A DNA stretch of 64,000 nucleotides from Clostridioides sp. ES-S-0010-02 (lineage in GTDB: Bacteria; Bacillota; Clostridia; Peptostreptococcales; Peptostreptococcaceae): contig CP067345.1 in the NCBI GenBank assembly GCA_020641055.1, positions 1,729,317 through 1,793,316 on the forward strand. The letters are read 5' to 3'. Below are positions 1 to 9,450 of this stretch, one piece after another. Under the pieces are notes generated by a model. It did no database searches. It had not been told where the DNA came from and saw only the letters and a program-made list of their open reading frames with translations. The stretch's first letter is position 1; every line of letters begins with the position of its first letter. Made by a program: the position numbers and the translations under genes.

Positions 1-1143
1 ACCAAATAGGAATTCAAAACATCTTTCTCCATAATAACTCCACCCCAAAATTGTAGTGAATGCAAATAATGTTAAGCTAACTGTAAGTAATATTGGTCCA
101 AATGTAGGAATAGCACCATTAAAAGCTGCTTGAGTCATAACAGCACCATTTAAGTCTGAACACCAAACACCTGATATAACAAGAGAAAATCCAGTAAGTG
201 TACAGATTATAATAGTATCTATAAAAGTTCCTGTCATAGATATAAGTCCTTGCTCTGCTGGCCACTCAGTTTTAGCTGCAGCAGCTGCTATTGGAGCACT
301 ACCTAAACCAGATTCATTTGAAAATACACCACGGGCGATACCATTTCTAATTGCTAGTGACATAGTTGCACCTAGAAAACCACCAGTTGCAGCAGTAGGT
401 GTAAATGCACTTTTAATTATCAATACAAAAGTTTCAGGTATTTTATTCCAATAAGATATTAAAATGACTCCACAGATTACAATATAGATAACTGCCATAA
501 AAGGTACTATCTTAGTAGCAACATTAGATATACTTTTAAGACCTCCAAATACAACTAAAGCTACAAATACTGCTAGTACAACACCTGTAATTCTAGGGTC
601 CACTCCAAAGCTACTATTGATAGCGTCTGTTATTGAATTTACTTGAGTAAAAGTACCTATTCCTAAAAGTGCAACTAATATACCACTTATAGCAAAGAAT
701 ATTGCAAGAGGTCTCCATTTTTCTCCCATACCATTTACTATGTAGTACATAGGTCCACCAGATACTTGACCATTTTTATCTTTAGTTCTGTATTTTATTG
801 CAAGGACACCTTCTGAGTATTTAGTAGCCATCCCAAAGAATGCAGCTATCCACATCCAAAAAAGTGCACCAGGTCCACCAGCTTTAATAGCTGTGGCAAC
901 CCCAACGATATTACCAGTACCAACTGTAGCAGCCAATGCAGTACATAAAGCTGCAAAACTTGAAACATCACCACTACCTTTATTTTCAGCAGCAAATATT
1001 AGCTTAAGAGCACGTGGAAGTTTTGTTATTTGCACAACGCCAAGTTTAACAGTAAGTAATATACCAGTACCAACTAGTAGTACCAACAGGGGCGGTCCCC
1101 AAATAAAAGCATCAACTTTGTTTAAAATATCAATTAGATTCAT
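1..1143 (-). CDS. AGCS family sodium:glycine/alanine symporter (partial, 3' end missing)
   Basis: This is a multi-span membrane carrier that takes up glycine or alanine with Na+. The reverse-strand product begins MNLIDILNKVDAFIWGPPLL. It shows typical family blocks, including GTGNIVGVATAI, SGGPMYYI, and an FSNESGLGSAPIAAAAA segment. About 380 residues are visible; the rest lies beyond the window start. The ATG is preceded by a GAGGGAGTG ribosome binding site on the minus strand. A tandem glycine riboswitch and an intrinsic terminator sit in its leader, so glycine is the most likely substrate and inducer. Family assignment is secure from the conserved blocks; exact substrate preference is inferred from the riboswitch. 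Confidence 0.93.
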   Translation of the reverse strand, partial: MNLIDILNKVDAFIWGPPLLVLLVGTGILLTVKLGVVQITKLPRALKLIFAAENKGSGDVSSFAALCTALAATVGTGNIVGVATAIKAGGPGALFWMWIAAFFGMATKYSEGVLAIKYRTKDKNGQVSGGPMYYIVNGMGEKWRPLAIFFAISGILVALLGIGTFTQVNSITDAINSSFGVDPRITGVVLAVFVALVVFGGLKSISNVATKIVPFMAVIYIVICGVILISYWNKIPETFVLIIKSAFTPTAATGGFLGATMSLAIRNGIARGVFSNESGLGSAPIAAAAAKTEWPAEQGLISMTGTFIDTIIICTLTGFSLVISGVWCSDLNGAVMTQAAFNGAIPTFGPILLTVSLTLFAFTTILGWSYYGERCFEFLFG

Positions 1144-1243
1144 AAAAACACTCCCTCATTTTTTTGCTTTACACAATCAATAGAATTTTTAATGAAGTAA
1201 TTGACAGGAAATTAGTATAATTTATTAATAATTTCTAGTGTAA

Positions 1244-1275
1244 TAAAAAAAGCTAAATCTAAAATAGATTCAGCT
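1244..1275 (-). terminator. Intrinsic terminator in the riboswitch expression platform
   Basis: On the minus strand AGCTGAATCTA pairs with TAGATTTAGCT (one G-U-type position), followed directly by a run of seven T. It lies between the glycine aptamers and the symporter start. It is therefore the likely switchable terminator of the riboswitch rather than a gene-end terminator. Confidence 0.8.
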
Positions 1276-1337
1276 CTGGATATACACTAATTAGCAACCA
1301 AAATAAAAGTATTAATAATACTAGTTTTGGTAGATAA

Positions 1338-1500
1338 TCCCTGTCCTTTTGCCTGAGAGATTGAGCACAAATGCCTTGCCCCTTCGGCGCCCATAATGGG
1401 TCTCTCCAGAGTTCCGTAAATTTTACAGTCCTACTTTAAAAAAGTACCTGAGAGTGTTACTCCTTCGGTGTGCCATATGGCAACTCTTCTATAAAATCTT
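1338..1500 (-). ncRNA. Tandem glycine riboswitch (gcvT motif)
   Basis: The minus strand carries two adjacent aptamers with the hallmark blocks of this class. The first has GAAGAGTTGCC, ACACCGAAGGAGTAA and CACTCTCAGGTAC. The second has CTCTGGAGAGACCC, GGCGCCGAAGGGGCAAG and CAATCTCTCAGGCAAAAGGACAG. Tandem glycine aptamers bind glycine and control transport or cleavage genes. Here they precede a terminator and an AGCS symporter. Block identity is seen directly; ends are approximate. Confidence 0.93.
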
Positions 1501-1538
1501 AACCGGATATTGATTTGTCATAGCTTATTGTATTAATA

Positions 1539-1568
1539 ATATTAATATAAGGTTTTGTGTTTTGTCAA
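1539..1568 (-). promoter_or_regulatory. Sigma-A-type promoter for the riboswitch/symporter transcript
   Basis: Reading the minus strand, TTGACA (plus-strand TGTCAA at 1563-1568) is separated by 18 bases from TAATAT (plus-strand 1539-1544). The predicted start lies just upstream of the first glycine aptamer, which fits a riboswitch leader. Confidence 0.7.
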
Positions 1569-1847
1569 CTAAAAAATTTAAAAACAGGAAAAAAATATAA
1601 AAATATAAGTCTAATTACGAATTATAAACTTACAAATTTAAATAATATACGTAAAAATAAATAGGATAGTAGGTGTGTAAATCAAATTAAATATAGGTTT
1701 GTGATAAAAAAAGAAGAAAATATTAAATAATTAATTAGAATTGATTTAATTATGGTAATATTATAGTTACAATGTTAAGAAAAAGTATATTTATTTAGCT
1801 TTTAAGTGTAGTGTAAGATTGGAGAAAGAGAAAGGAAGTATTTTAAA

Positions 1848-3965
1848 ATGGGAAAAATATTAGTACTAGCAGAAAAACCTTCTGTGGGAAGAGATATAGC
1901 AAAAGTTTTGGGTTCAAAAAATGAAAAAAATGGATATATAGAGGGACCAAAGTATATTGTTACCTGGGCACTAGGTCATTTGGTTACACTTGCTGACCCT
2001 GAAAGTTATGGAGAAAGATACAAATCATGGAGTTTAGAAGATTTACCAATACTTCCTAAGTATCTAAAGACTGTTGTAATAAAAAAAAGTGGAAAGCAGT
2101 TTAATACAGTGAAGGCTCAAATGAACAGAAATGATATAGATGAAATAGTTATAGCAACAGATGCAGGGAGAGAAGGAGAACTTGTAGCAAGATGGATAAT
2201 AGAGAAATCTCAAGTAAAAAAACCTTTAAAACGTCTTTGGATTTCTTCAAGTACAGATAAAGCAATAAAAGAAGGTTTTGCAAAACTAAAAAGTGGTAAA
2301 GAATATGAAAATTTGTACTATTCAGCAATAGCACGAGCAGAAGCCGATTGGATTATTGGAATAAATGCAACTAGAGCTTTAACAACAAAGTATAACGCAC
2401 AGCTTTCTTGTGGAAGAGTGCAGACTCCTACTCTTGCTATGATATTGAAAAGAGAAGAAGAAATAAGAAATTTTAAACCTAAAGAATATTATGGATTGGA
2501 GATAATTGCAACAAAGGGCAACTCAGATATAAAGTTTATTTGGAATGATAAAAATAATAATTCCTCAACTTTTAGTAAAGAAAAGATGGAAGGTGTATCA
2601 AAAAAAGTAAAAGATTTAGATGTTAAAATATCTGAAGTAAATAAATCATATAAGAAAAAATATTCACCTGCGCTTTATGATTTAACAGAATTACAAAGAG
2701 ATGCAAATAAAATGTTTGGATTTTCAGCAAAAGAAACATTATCTATAATGCAAAAACTATATGAACACCATAAGGTACTTACTTATCCTAGAACTGATTC
2801 TAGGTATCTAACTTCGGATATTGTTGGGACATTAAAAGATAGAATAAAAGCTGTAAATGTTAGTGATTATTCGAAGGTTTGTAATAAGTTATTAAAAAGT
2901 AATATTGTATCTAATAAGTCTTTTGTTGATAATTCAAAAGTAACAGACCATCATGCCATAATACCAACAGAGCAAAAAGTGTTTATGAGTGATTTTACAG
3001 ATAAAGAAAGAAAAATATATAATCTTGTCGTAAAAAGGTTTTTGGCAGTATTAAGTCCTCCCTTTGAATATGAACAGACAACTATAAGTGCAACTATAGA
3101 GGGCGAGACATTTAAAGCCAAAGGCAATAAAGTAATAAATCTAGGTTGGAAAGAAAGCTATAAAGATATGGATGATGAAGATGAATATGAAAGCATTCCA
3201 AATGTGTTGGAAAAAGATATTCTTAAAGTTAAAAGCTTGAAGATGACTTCAGGAAGGACAAATCCACCACCATACTTAAATGAGGCTACACTTTTAACAT
3301 CTATGGAGAAAAGTGGACTTGGTACAGTTGCTACTAGAGCAGATATAATAGAAAAATTATTCAATTCATTTTTGATGGAAAAGAAAAATAAAGATATATA
3401 TATAACATCAAAAGGAAAACAACTGTTAGATTTAGTTCCTGTGGACTTAAAGACACCAGAACTTACAGCATCGTGGGAAAAGAAATTATTAGATATTTCA
3501 AAAGGGAAGCTTAATAAAAATACATTTATAAATGATATGAAGGATTATTCAAAAGCTATTGTATTAGAAGTAAAAAGTAGTGATAGCAAATTTAAACATG
3601 ATAATTTAACTAAAAATAGATGCCCAGAATGTGGTAAATTTATGCTAGAGGTAAATGGTAAGAAAGGTAAAATGTTAATTTGTGAAGATAGAGAGTGTAA
3701 TACTAGAAAAACCATATCACAAACAACTAATTCAAGATGCCCTAATTGTCATAAAAAATTAGAACTTCGTGGTGAAGGTGAAGGAAGAATATTTACTTGT
3801 AGTTGTGGGTACAGGGAAAAATTATCCTCTTTTAATAAAAGAAAACAAGAGGAAAAAAAGAAAGCATCAAAGAAAGATGTTAATCAATATCTAAAAAATC
3901 AAAATAAAAATCAAGAAGTATTTAATAATCCATTTGCAGAAGCCTTAGCTAAGTTGAAAAAATAA
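1848..3965 (+). CDS. topB: DNA topoisomerase III (type IA)
   Basis: This type IA topoisomerase relaxes and decatenates DNA through a 5'-phosphotyrosine intermediate. The N-terminal Toprim domain starts KILVLAEKPSVGRDIAKVLG and contains TDAGREGE at about residues 104-111. SCGRVQTPTLAMIL follows near 187-200. The catalytic Tyr is in TYPRTDSRYL (about Tyr313). The C-terminus has Cys-rich zinc-ribbon-like repeats (CPECGKF and CPNCHKK). At 705 aa it is about the usual length for Firmicute TopB. The start is supported by an AAAGGAAG ribosome binding site. It is transcribed away from the riboswitch-symporter unit; the upstream gap of about 280 bases has no gene, and I see only a weak TTGATT/TATAGT promoter candidate at 1741-1767 with a short spacer. 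Confidence 0.96.
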   Translation: MGKILVLAEKPSVGRDIAKVLGSKNEKNGYIEGPKYIVTWALGHLVTLADPESYGERYKSWSLEDLPILPKYLKTVVIKKSGKQFNTVKAQMNRNDIDEIVIATDAGREGELVARWIIEKSQVKKPLKRLWISSSTDKAIKEGFAKLKSGKEYENLYYSAIARAEADWIIGINATRALTTKYNAQLSCGRVQTPTLAMILKREEEIRNFKPKEYYGLEIIATKGNSDIKFIWNDKNNNSSTFSKEKMEGVSKKVKDLDVKISEVNKSYKKKYSPALYDLTELQRDANKMFGFSAKETLSIMQKLYEHHKVLTYPRTDSRYLTSDIVGTLKDRIKAVNVSDYSKVCNKLLKSNIVSNKSFVDNSKVTDHHAIIPTEQKVFMSDFTDKERKIYNLVVKRFLAVLSPPFEYEQTTISATIEGETFKAKGNKVINLGWKESYKDMDDEDEYESIPNVLEKDILKVKSLKMTSGRTNPPPYLNEATLLTSMEKSGLGTVATRADIIEKLFNSFLMEKKNKDIYITSKGKQLLDLVPVDLKTPELTASWEKKLLDISKGKLNKNTFINDMKDYSKAIVLEVKSSDSKFKHDNLTKNRCPECGKFMLEVNGKKGKMLICEDRECNTRKTISQTTNSRCPNCHKKLELRGEGEGRIFTCSCGYREKLSSFNKRKQEEKKKASKKDVNQYLKNQNKNQEVFNNPFAEALAKLKK

Positions 3966-4072
3966 ATAGTTTTCATGGCAATATTATACACAATCATAAC
4001 TTTAACTATATATTAGTTATATGTACTGATATAATATAGGGTATAGTTTAGACATGAAAGTAGGGATGTCAA

Positions 4073-5326
4073 ATGAGATTAAATTATATATTTAAATGCT
4101 ATTGTGACAAATGTAAAGATATATGGAATAATTCAAGTATCGAATTATGTAAAGAAATAGAAACATATAGTGAAGATTCACAAAAAAAGTGTGAAGGCGA
4201 ATTAGATAAATTGATAGATAAAGTATCAGTTCACTTAGAAAAGTGTCCAAGTGATGTTGTTCTAAGAAAAATGTGGATAAAAAAAGGTGAAGCTTTTTTG
4301 CAAAAAACACTAGAAAAAGAGAATATTTTTAAATTAGAGAAAATGAATGTAGAAGATAGAAAAAAATTCTTAGAAATAACAAAACAATTTATCAGAGATG
4401 CTAGAGGATTTGATGATGATTTACCTATAGAAGATATTATGCAGGCCATGAGAAATGTATGGATTTCAAATGCACTGCAATTATTATTTGGAAAAGATGT
4501 CTATTATTCAAAAGCAAGTTTTGCATATAGTATGTTATATCCATATACAGACAATTATTTAGATAATACAAAGACAAATGAAATGGATAAAGCCTTATTC
4601 AATCGTTGGTTAGAAAAAAGACTCTTAGGAGAAAAAATTAAACCTAATAACTGTCATGAAAGTAAAGTATCTCAGATGATAGATTATATTGAAGAGGTTT
4701 ATCCTAGAGAAGATTTTAAAGAAATATATGAGTCATTGTTATTAATATTTGAAAGCCAAGTAAAGAGTTTAAAACAGCAGGATAAGGAGACTTATTTGCA
4801 TAAAGACGAAATATTATCTATTTCTATTGAAAAGGGAGGTTCATCTGTTTTAGTAGATGGATATTTAATAAATGGGCTTATGACAAATGAAGAGGTAAAG
4901 TTTTGTATTGGTTATGGATTTTTATTACAAATATCTGATGATTTACAGGATATAAAAGAAGATTTAAAGTGTAATCATAAGACTATTATGACAGAGATGT
5001 CAAAAAAGGGTTTATTGGATGAAATTGCAAATAAGTTAATAAACTTTACTATTGAATTAATAGAAAACTTTAAAATTAACAGTAGAAATGAAGCTATAAC
5101 AGACATGATAAAAAATGATTGTTTAATGTTGATTTTGTTTTCTATAGCTTATAATGCTGAATTTTTTTCTATAGAATATATAAAAAAAATAGAGAGATTT
5201 CTTCCATATACGATATCTTATTCATTGGAAATTAAAGAAAAGATGCGAAAAAAATTTAAAAATATTGATTTTTTAAATAATGAAAATGAATATAAAGAAA
5301 TGATTGATACTATATGTGCAAAGTAG
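4073..5326 (+). CDS. Isoprenoid-synthase-like protein (polyprenyl synthetase/terpene-synthase fold)
   Basis: This 417-residue, mostly helical soluble protein has two acidic stretches placed like the metal-binding motifs of class I isoprenoid synthases. One is YTDNYLDN near residue 158, a degenerate DDxxD. The other is QISDDLQDIKED near 286, which resembles the second Asp-rich motif of polyprenyl synthetases. The N-terminus carries a Cys cluster (CYCDKCKD). I infer membership of the isoprenoid synthase superfamily; whether it condenses prenyl diphosphates, cyclises one, or is catalytically inactive is unknown. It stands alone between topB and a convergent ytvI, ending in a shared bidirectional terminator. 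The ATG follows GTAGGGATG, a modest ribosome binding site. Confidence 0.6.
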   Translation: MRLNYIFKCYCDKCKDIWNNSSIELCKEIETYSEDSQKKCEGELDKLIDKVSVHLEKCPSDVVLRKMWIKKGEAFLQKTLEKENIFKLEKMNVEDRKKFLEITKQFIRDARGFDDDLPIEDIMQAMRNVWISNALQLLFGKDVYYSKASFAYSMLYPYTDNYLDNTKTNEMDKALFNRWLEKRLLGEKIKPNNCHESKVSQMIDYIEEVYPREDFKEIYESLLLIFESQVKSLKQQDKETYLHKDEILSISIEKGGSSVLVDGYLINGLMTNEEVKFCIGYGFLLQISDDLQDIKEDLKCNHKTIMTEMSKKGLLDEIANKLINFTIELIENFKINSRNEAITDMIKNDCLMLILFSIAYNAEFFSIEYIKKIERFLPYTISYSLEIKEKMRKKFKNIDFLNNENEYKEMIDTICAK

Positions 5327-5364
5327 AAAAATAGTGAGATGTATAATACATATCTCACTATTTT
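5327..5364. terminator. Bidirectional intrinsic terminator between convergent genes
   Basis: AAAATAGTGAGATGTAT pairs with ATACATATCTCACTATTTT (a two-base bulge), flanked by A-rich sequence on the left and T-rich on the right. It therefore serves the plus-strand isoprenoid-synthase-like gene and the minus-strand ytvI gene. Confidence 0.85.
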
Positions 5365-5391
5365 AAGTTTAAATAAAATATTGATTTTAAG

Positions 5392-6453
5392 TTATTTAAA
5401 TGCAGTAATAATCCCATTATCATGTAGATTTTTAATGATTGTAGCTGCAATAGGAAAGCCAAATAATCCAGCTATTCCAAATAGTTGAGCACCAACAAAC
5501 ATACACATTAGTGTTATTAAAGGATACAGACCAATTTGTTGTCCTACTACTTTTGGTTCTAATATTTGTCTAACAACAGTTATGATGATGTATAGTATTA
5601 AAAGCCCTATTGCCAAATGTATATTTCCATTGATTAATGAAATAATCATCCAAGGAGTTAAGATACTTCCTGTGCCTAATACTGGTAAAATATCGACAAG
5701 CGCAACTATGACAGATATAGTAAATGCATTTTCAACTTGTAGGATATTAAGACCAATAAGAAGTTCTACAAATGTTACTGATAGTAGTATGGCATATGCT
5801 TTTAACAATTTTAAAATAGCATTGATACTACTATTTTTTATATTGATTATCATTGTCTGACTTTTTTCTGGAAACTGTCTTAAAATAAAGTTCACTATTT
5901 TTTGATAGTCAAATGTAAAGAAGAAAGAAGCAATTAAAGTTATAATAAGTTTCAACATAAATGCAGGTGTTTTACTTGCAATACTTGCAATAGCATTAAG
6001 TGCATTTGTTGAAATAGAGGCAACTAAAGACATCATAGATTGACTGATATTATCCCAACCAAGTATCAATGCTAGATTAACATTAGGTGTACTAGCATCT
6101 ATCTTAGAAAATAAGGTGTTTAATGTTGGCTGTATACCTGATTTATATATATCAGGAAGTCTAAAAAATATGTCGCTTATACTTGCAAATATTTTTGCAC
6201 CAAAACTAACTAATAAAAATATTCCTAATCCATAAAAGGCTAAAAGTACTACCGCAGAAATAAATGTACGGTTTAAGTTTGTATTATCTGTAATAAGTTT
6301 TATAATAGGTCTTAAAATAAAGGCAATGATAAAACTAATCACAAAAGGCATTAATAATGGAAATAAGAATTTTAAGACAACATATATAATACTTGCTATT
6401 AAAACTACATATGTAAATTTAATTATAAAGCTCTTTTGCTTTTGAATGTCCAT
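5392..6453 (-). CDS. ytvI: Sporulation integral membrane protein YtvI (AI-2E transporter family)
   Basis: This 353-residue polytopic membrane protein belongs to the AI-2E transporter superfamily. The N-terminus (FKFLFPLLMPFVISFIIAFI) and a LRPIIKLI block are typical of YtvI. Further membrane spans fill the C-terminal half, including a GLYPLITLMCMFVG segment. YtvI proteins are linked to sporulation in Bacilli and Clostridia, with unclear transport substrate. A clean AGGAGGTTTT ribosome binding site precedes the ATG. It is convergent with the preceding gene and shares its terminator. Family assignment is firm; the sporulation role is from family knowledge only. Confidence 0.82.
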   Translation of the reverse strand: MDIQKQKSFIIKFTYVVLIASIIYVVLKFLFPLLMPFVISFIIAFILRPIIKLITDNTNLNRTFISAVVLLAFYGLGIFLLVSFGAKIFASISDIFFRLPDIYKSGIQPTLNTLFSKIDASTPNVNLALILGWDNISQSMMSLVASISTNALNAIASIASKTPAFMLKLIITLIASFFFTFDYQKIVNFILRQFPEKSQTMIINIKNSSINAILKLLKAYAILLSVTFVELLIGLNILQVENAFTISVIVALVDILPVLGTGSILTPWMIISLINGNIHLAIGLLILYIIITVVRQILEPKVVGQQIGLYPLITLMCMFVGAQLFGIAGLFGFPIAATIIKNLHDNGIITAFK

Positions 6454-6682
6454 AATATAAAACCTCCAATGTATTTGATATTATTCTAAATATGGTCTTA
6501 TTTGTATAAAATATACTACTGTATATTGATTATAAACTATAAAGCTTCTATGTAGTAAATAAATTATGTAAAATTTAGGTTAATTTTGTATAAAGATATA
6601 CTTTTGTATTTTAAAATTATTAAGCAAATACGAAAAAATATTTTAAATAAATAGCATAAAATTGTGATAAAATTAATTTATA

Positions 6683-7486
6683 ATGTTTGAGCTAAATATA
6701 GTAGATAACTTATCATATGATAGAGAATTTTTAAGAGGTGGTAAGATGAAAAACTTTAGAGATTTAGGTGGAAATAAAACAGAGGATGGTAGAACTGTAA
6801 AGTATGGTTTATTTTATAGGTCTGCAAAGTTGTCAAATTTGAGTAGGAATGATATAAAGATTTTAAAAGACTTAAATATCAAATATGTATTTGATTATAG
6901 GAGTGATGAAGAGGCACGTAAACATCCATCAACAATAATATCAAATATAAAAAATATAAGAATTCCAGCAATGAGAGAATTAGAAGAATCAGGAGGTCGT
7001 TTTGGCTCTATCGAAGATATGATTGAGAGTTTATTTGAAAAAGATGGTGCGTTTAATATGCTAAATAATAGCTACTATAATCTACCTGTAAATAATCCTT
7101 CATATAAAAAGCTAGTAGAACTTATAAAAGATTACTCTAATTTGCCAGTACTAAATCATTGTACAGCTGGTAAGGATAGAACTGGTGTAGGAAGTGCTAT
7201 AATTCTTATGATTTTGGGTGTATCAAGAGAAAATATAATGAAAGATTATCTAAAAAGCAATGAGTTTGCAGATAAGGAAATAGAAAGGTTTATAGAATGT
7301 AAGCCTAAATTTAAAGATATTCCAAAAGAAAGATTAAATTATATATTTGGTGTAAATGAAGAATATATGAATACAGCCTTTAGAAGAATTGATGAGGAAT
7401 ACAATAGTGTAGAAGAGTATCTATATGGAGAATTTAATTTAAATAAAGAAGAGATAAAAAAATTGAGAAATCAATATCTAGAGTAA
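6683..7486 (+). CDS. CX5R-type protein-tyrosine/serine phosphatase
   Basis: The phosphatase signature HCTAGKDRTG (Cys160, Arg166) and the N-terminal NFRDLGG motif place this in the Tyr_phosphatase_3 (IphP/MptpB-like) family. Such enzymes remove phosphate from Tyr, Ser/Thr or phosphoinositides through a cysteinyl-phosphate. The long start gives 267 residues but has a poor ribosome binding site. An internal ATG at 6746 has a good AGAGGTGG site, but would start at MKNFRDLGG and lose most of the region before that motif. The true start is therefore uncertain. Only 11 bases separate it from the downstream PTS regulator, suggesting co-transcription. Confidence 0.85.
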   Translation: MFELNIVDNLSYDREFLRGGKMKNFRDLGGNKTEDGRTVKYGLFYRSAKLSNLSRNDIKILKDLNIKYVFDYRSDEEARKHPSTIISNIKNIRIPAMRELEESGGRFGSIEDMIESLFEKDGAFNMLNNSYYNLPVNNPSYKKLVELIKDYSNLPVLNHCTAGKDRTGVGSAIILMILGVSRENIMKDYLKSNEFADKEIERFIECKPKFKDIPKERLNYIFGVNEEYMNTAFRRIDEEYNSVEEYLYGEFNLNKEEIKKLRNQYLE

Positions 7487-7497
7487 AAGGTGATTTT

Positions 7498-9276
7498 ATG
7501 AGTTTAAATATAACAGCTAGACAGATAAATATAATAAAGATACTGTTAAATTCAAAAGATACAATGAGTGGACTTGCCTTAAGCCAAGAAATAGGGTGTT
7601 CTTCAAAGACTATACAAAATGAAATAAAGGATATTAACAAACAGCTTAAAAATGGTAAAATTTTATCAATAAGAGGTGTTGGTTATAAGTTAGAGGGAAG
7701 CTTTGATGAAGTGAATTTAAATAGTAACCTTTATGATGATGTAGATAGGGTAGAATATATAATCAGAAAAATACTAACTTTAAGCAATGAAGAAAAAAAT
7801 ACTATAAGGCTTGAAGATTTAGCAGATTCTATGTATGTAAGTGTTTCAACAGTAAAAAATGACTTAAAAGAAGTCAAGAGGATATTTGATAAGTATTCAA
7901 TTTCTGTTAAATCTAAGCATAAACAAGGTATATGTATCTCTGAAAATGAAGATAAGATATTAAATTGTATAATTGATTTAAGTAATAAGAGAGACAACCA
8001 ACTCAGTCTAAATGATTTTTTAAATGACGATATAAAAGAAAAAAAGTTAATAATAAAAAAAATACTATTAGACGCATTAAATGAAAATGGATTAGTACTA
8101 ACTGATATAGAATTTAAGAATGTATTAAATAATATATTAGTTATTTTGAGCAGGCATAAGTATGATGAAAGAGAGTTTATAAAGGACTATGTAGAAACTT
8201 ATAGCAACAAAAGAAGTTCAATATTGGAAAATGAACAGAACAAAGAGATTATAATAAATTCGATAAGAACGTTTTGTAAAAATTTAAAGCTAGCTACGTC
8301 AATAGATATAAGCCATGATGATATATTTGAAGAATATTTATATAAGCATATTAGTAGCTTGTGTAAGAAAATAAAGTTAGGCATGAATCAATCGCCTATA
8401 ATAGCACAAGATATTAAAATAAAGTATCCTTTTGCCTTTGAGTTAGCTAATATAGCTAAAAAAACAATAGAACAAGATTTAAAAATAGAAATCAACGAAG
8501 ATGAAGTTGCAAATATAGCTCTACATATAGGAGGTGCTATTGAGAGGGCATCCTATAATAATAAAGATAAGGTTTTCAAAGCGATAATAGTTTGTACATC
8601 AGGTATAGGTACCTCAATGTTAATAAAAGCTAAATTAGAGAATATATTTAGAGAAAAGCTAGAAATATTAAAGGTTATTCCTTCATATCTAGTTGAATAT
8701 GTAAAGGTTATAGATGTTGATTTTGTAATATCTACTGTACCTATTGAAATAGGTGATATACCAGTAATAAACATCTCTCCAATGTTGAGTGAAAAGGAAA
8801 TTAAATTAATTGAAAAATATATAGAAACAGGAAATGTATATTTGGATTTAGATATAAAAAACTTATTTGATAGTGCGTTGTTTTTTACTGACTTAGATTT
8901 TAAATATAAAGAAGAAGTTATTGATTTTATGGCAAGTGAACTTGTACAAAAAGGTTATATAGATGATGACATGAAAAACTCTTACTTTGAGAGAGAAAAA
9001 ATAGCAACAACAGAAATAGGCAACATGGTATCTATACCACATGGAGCTATTGGAAAGGTTTATGATAATAAAATAGCAATTGGAATACTAAAAAAACCAA
9101 TTGCTTGGGAAATATCAGATGTGCGCTTAATAATAATGTTGGCACTTGATAAAGATAAAATATTAGATTATGAAGTTATATTTTCAAACATATACAAAAG
9201 AGTAGACTCCATAGCGAAAGTTATAAGCATATGTGAAAATAGCAATTTCGAAAAATTTGTAAACATGTTTAAATAG
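7498..9276 (+). CDS. PRD-containing PTS transcriptional activator (BglG/MtlR-type)
   Basis: The order of domains is N-terminal helix-turn-helix (about residues 5-60), a second HTH of Mga type (about 100-140), and a PRD region (about 180-350, with His343 in ALHIGGAIERA). An EIIB-like domain follows with Cys366 in VCTSGIGTSML, then a fructose-type EIIA domain with His515 in VSIPHGAIG. Such proteins activate a sugar operon when phosphorylation by the PTS signals substrate availability. The adjacent fruK-fruA genes make the fructose operon the likely target. It follows the phosphatase gene by 11 bases. The complete set of regulatory phosphorylation sites appears present. Confidence 0.88.
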   Translation: MSLNITARQINIIKILLNSKDTMSGLALSQEIGCSSKTIQNEIKDINKQLKNGKILSIRGVGYKLEGSFDEVNLNSNLYDDVDRVEYIIRKILTLSNEEKNTIRLEDLADSMYVSVSTVKNDLKEVKRIFDKYSISVKSKHKQGICISENEDKILNCIIDLSNKRDNQLSLNDFLNDDIKEKKLIIKKILLDALNENGLVLTDIEFKNVLNNILVILSRHKYDEREFIKDYVETYSNKRSSILENEQNKEIIINSIRTFCKNLKLATSIDISHDDIFEEYLYKHISSLCKKIKLGMNQSPIIAQDIKIKYPFAFELANIAKKTIEQDLKIEINEDEVANIALHIGGAIERASYNNKDKVFKAIIVCTSGIGTSMLIKAKLENIFREKLEILKVIPSYLVEYVKVIDVDFVISTVPIEIGDIPVINISPMLSEKEIKLIEKYIETGNVYLDLDIKNLFDSALFFTDLDFKYKEEVIDFMASELVQKGYIDDDMKNSYFEREKIATTEIGNMVSIPHGAIGKVYDNKIAIGILKKPIAWEISDVRLIIMLALDKDKILDYEVIFSNIYKRVDSIAKVISICENSNFEKFVNMFK

Positions 9277-9350
9277 ATATATATAGAACATAGTGTTGTA
9301 TATACACATGCAAATTTGGATAATATAAAACTAAATAAGATAAAAACGAT

Positions 9351-9381
9351 AAATTTCTCTTTTAATTAAGAGAAATTTTTT
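9351..9381 (+). terminator. Hairpin with T-run between PTS regulator and fruK
   Basis: AAATTTCTCTT pairs with AAGAGAAATTT around a TTAATT loop and runs into six T. It could end the regulator transcript or act as a conditional terminator ahead of fruK-fruA. I found no convincing sigma-A promoter between it and fruK. Confidence 0.7.
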
Positions 9382-9450
9382 GACTTTCAGGGATATTAAT
9401 ATGGAGTTAAGATATAAACATAAGATAAATAAATAAAAAGAGGTGGCAAA

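Noticed and set aside
893-1183. 96-residue plus-strand reading frame
   Set aside because: It is antisense to the clearly recognisable AGCS symporter.
5582-5860. 92-residue plus-strand reading frame
   Set aside because: It is antisense to ytvI and has no ribosome binding site.
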